Notes under the pieces: model-generated
The model's input: only the letters and a program-made list of their open reading frames with translations
What the model was told of the DNA's origin: nothing
The model's database searches: none
Origin: Pseudomonadota bacterium
GTDB taxonomy: Bacteria > Pseudomonadota > Alphaproteobacteria > Rhodobacterales > Rhodobacteraceae
NCBI GenBank assembly: GCA_027592105.1
Contig: JAQCLA010000197.1
Span: forward strand, 1-5,029
Length of the DNA: 5,029 bases
Reading direction: 5' to 3'
Shown: piece by piece, positions 4,759 through 5,029 of the stretch
How the letters are laid out: every line of letters starts with the position of its first letter
Position numbering within the stretch: the first letter of the stretch is position 1
Translations under genes and position numbers: made by a program

Positions 4759-5029
4759 GCATGCGCTGATCGGCTTTGGTTGCGCGCTTTTGCTGGCGGC
4801 CCCTTCGCAGGCTCAGAATGCAGCCAGCGACAATCAGGCCGCACCGATCTTGCCGGACATCCCCAGCATCGCGGCACCGGATTGGCTGTCCGATACGGTC
4901 ACCCGCCCGCATGGCAATATCGCAACGACGATCGTCGCCCCCAGCATCAGCGTGATGCCGCTTGGCGCGCTTTCGCTGACCGCGGTGGGGCTTTTGCCGC
5001 CCTCCATCACCGGGCTGCCACCAGACCTA
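4748..5029 (+). CDS. Exported protein of unknown function, C-terminus cut by the window edge
   Basis: 94 codons are visible, in frame to the last base. The N-terminus is a clear Sec signal peptide: a Lys/His-containing start (MSIKHA), a hydrophobic core at about 6-17, and SQA at 20-22 as the likely cleavage site. The mature part begins QNAAS and is rich in Pro, Ala, Ser and Ile, with a repeated LP/PSI flavour (LPDIPSIAAPDW, LPPSITGLPPDL). No catalytic motif is seen, and there is no cysteine in the mature part. The start is supported by GGTGGA 5 nt upstream (4737-4742). The start lies inside the preceding small gene, overlapping it by 11 nt in another frame, so the two are probably cotranscribed and coupled. 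I do not recognise a characterised family. The missing C-terminus may hold the informative domain. Confidence 0.78.
   Translation, partial: MSIKHALIGFGCALLLAAPSQAQNAASDNQAAPILPDIPSIAAPDWLSDTVTRPHGNIATTIVAPSISVMPLGALSLTAVGLLPPSITGLPPDL

Noticed and set aside
1..5029. Search for tRNA or rRNA genes, CRISPR repeats, insertion-sequence ends and attachment sites
   Set aside because: Nearly all the sequence is accounted for by housekeeping genes. I saw no regularly spaced repeats, transposase motifs, target-site duplications or tRNA-like cloverleaf sequence in the gaps.

Overview
This window is ordinary chromosomal core DNA of an alphaproteobacterium, most likely of the Rhodobacteraceae (Rhodobacter/Roseobacter group). 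That placement is my inference. It rests on the GC-rich codon use, a cold-shock protein with two cold-shock domains, a FabI with the GLANDKS and GFSDKNEL style of sequence, an aroK-aroB pair, and a tiny membrane protein diverging from aroK. There are eight protein genes, two of them cut by the window edges. I see no tRNA, rRNA, mobile element, CRISPR array or phage gene.

Layout, left to right. Positions 1-465 (minus) carry the N-terminal part of a two-domain cold-shock protein. Its upstream region (466-633) is AT-rich and holds an extended -10 promoter, a perfect palindrome and a probable leader hairpin. Next is pdxH (634-1254, minus). A 145 bp divergent region separates it from fabI (1400-2212, plus), which is followed 3 nt later by gpt, the xanthine/guanine phosphoribosyltransferase (2216-2737, plus). 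A 54 bp convergent gap, with a stem-loop at its right edge, leads to aroB (2792-3907, minus) and aroK (3904-4485, minus). aroK and aroB overlap by 4 nt and are transcribed aroK then aroB. A 138 bp divergent region separates aroK from a 44-residue single-pass membrane protein (4624-4758, plus). That gene overlaps by 11 nt the start of a gene for an exported protein of unknown function, which runs off the right edge (4748-5029).

The genes are mostly housekeeping. PdxH makes pyridoxal 5'-phosphate, FabI completes each round of fatty-acid elongation, Gpt salvages purine bases, and AroK and AroB act in the shikimate pathway. The two least understood genes are the microprotein and exported-protein pair at the right end. 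The least explained DNA is the control region of the cold-shock gene. I found no convincing sign of an undescribed multi-gene system. The findings are modest regulatory and protein-level observations.
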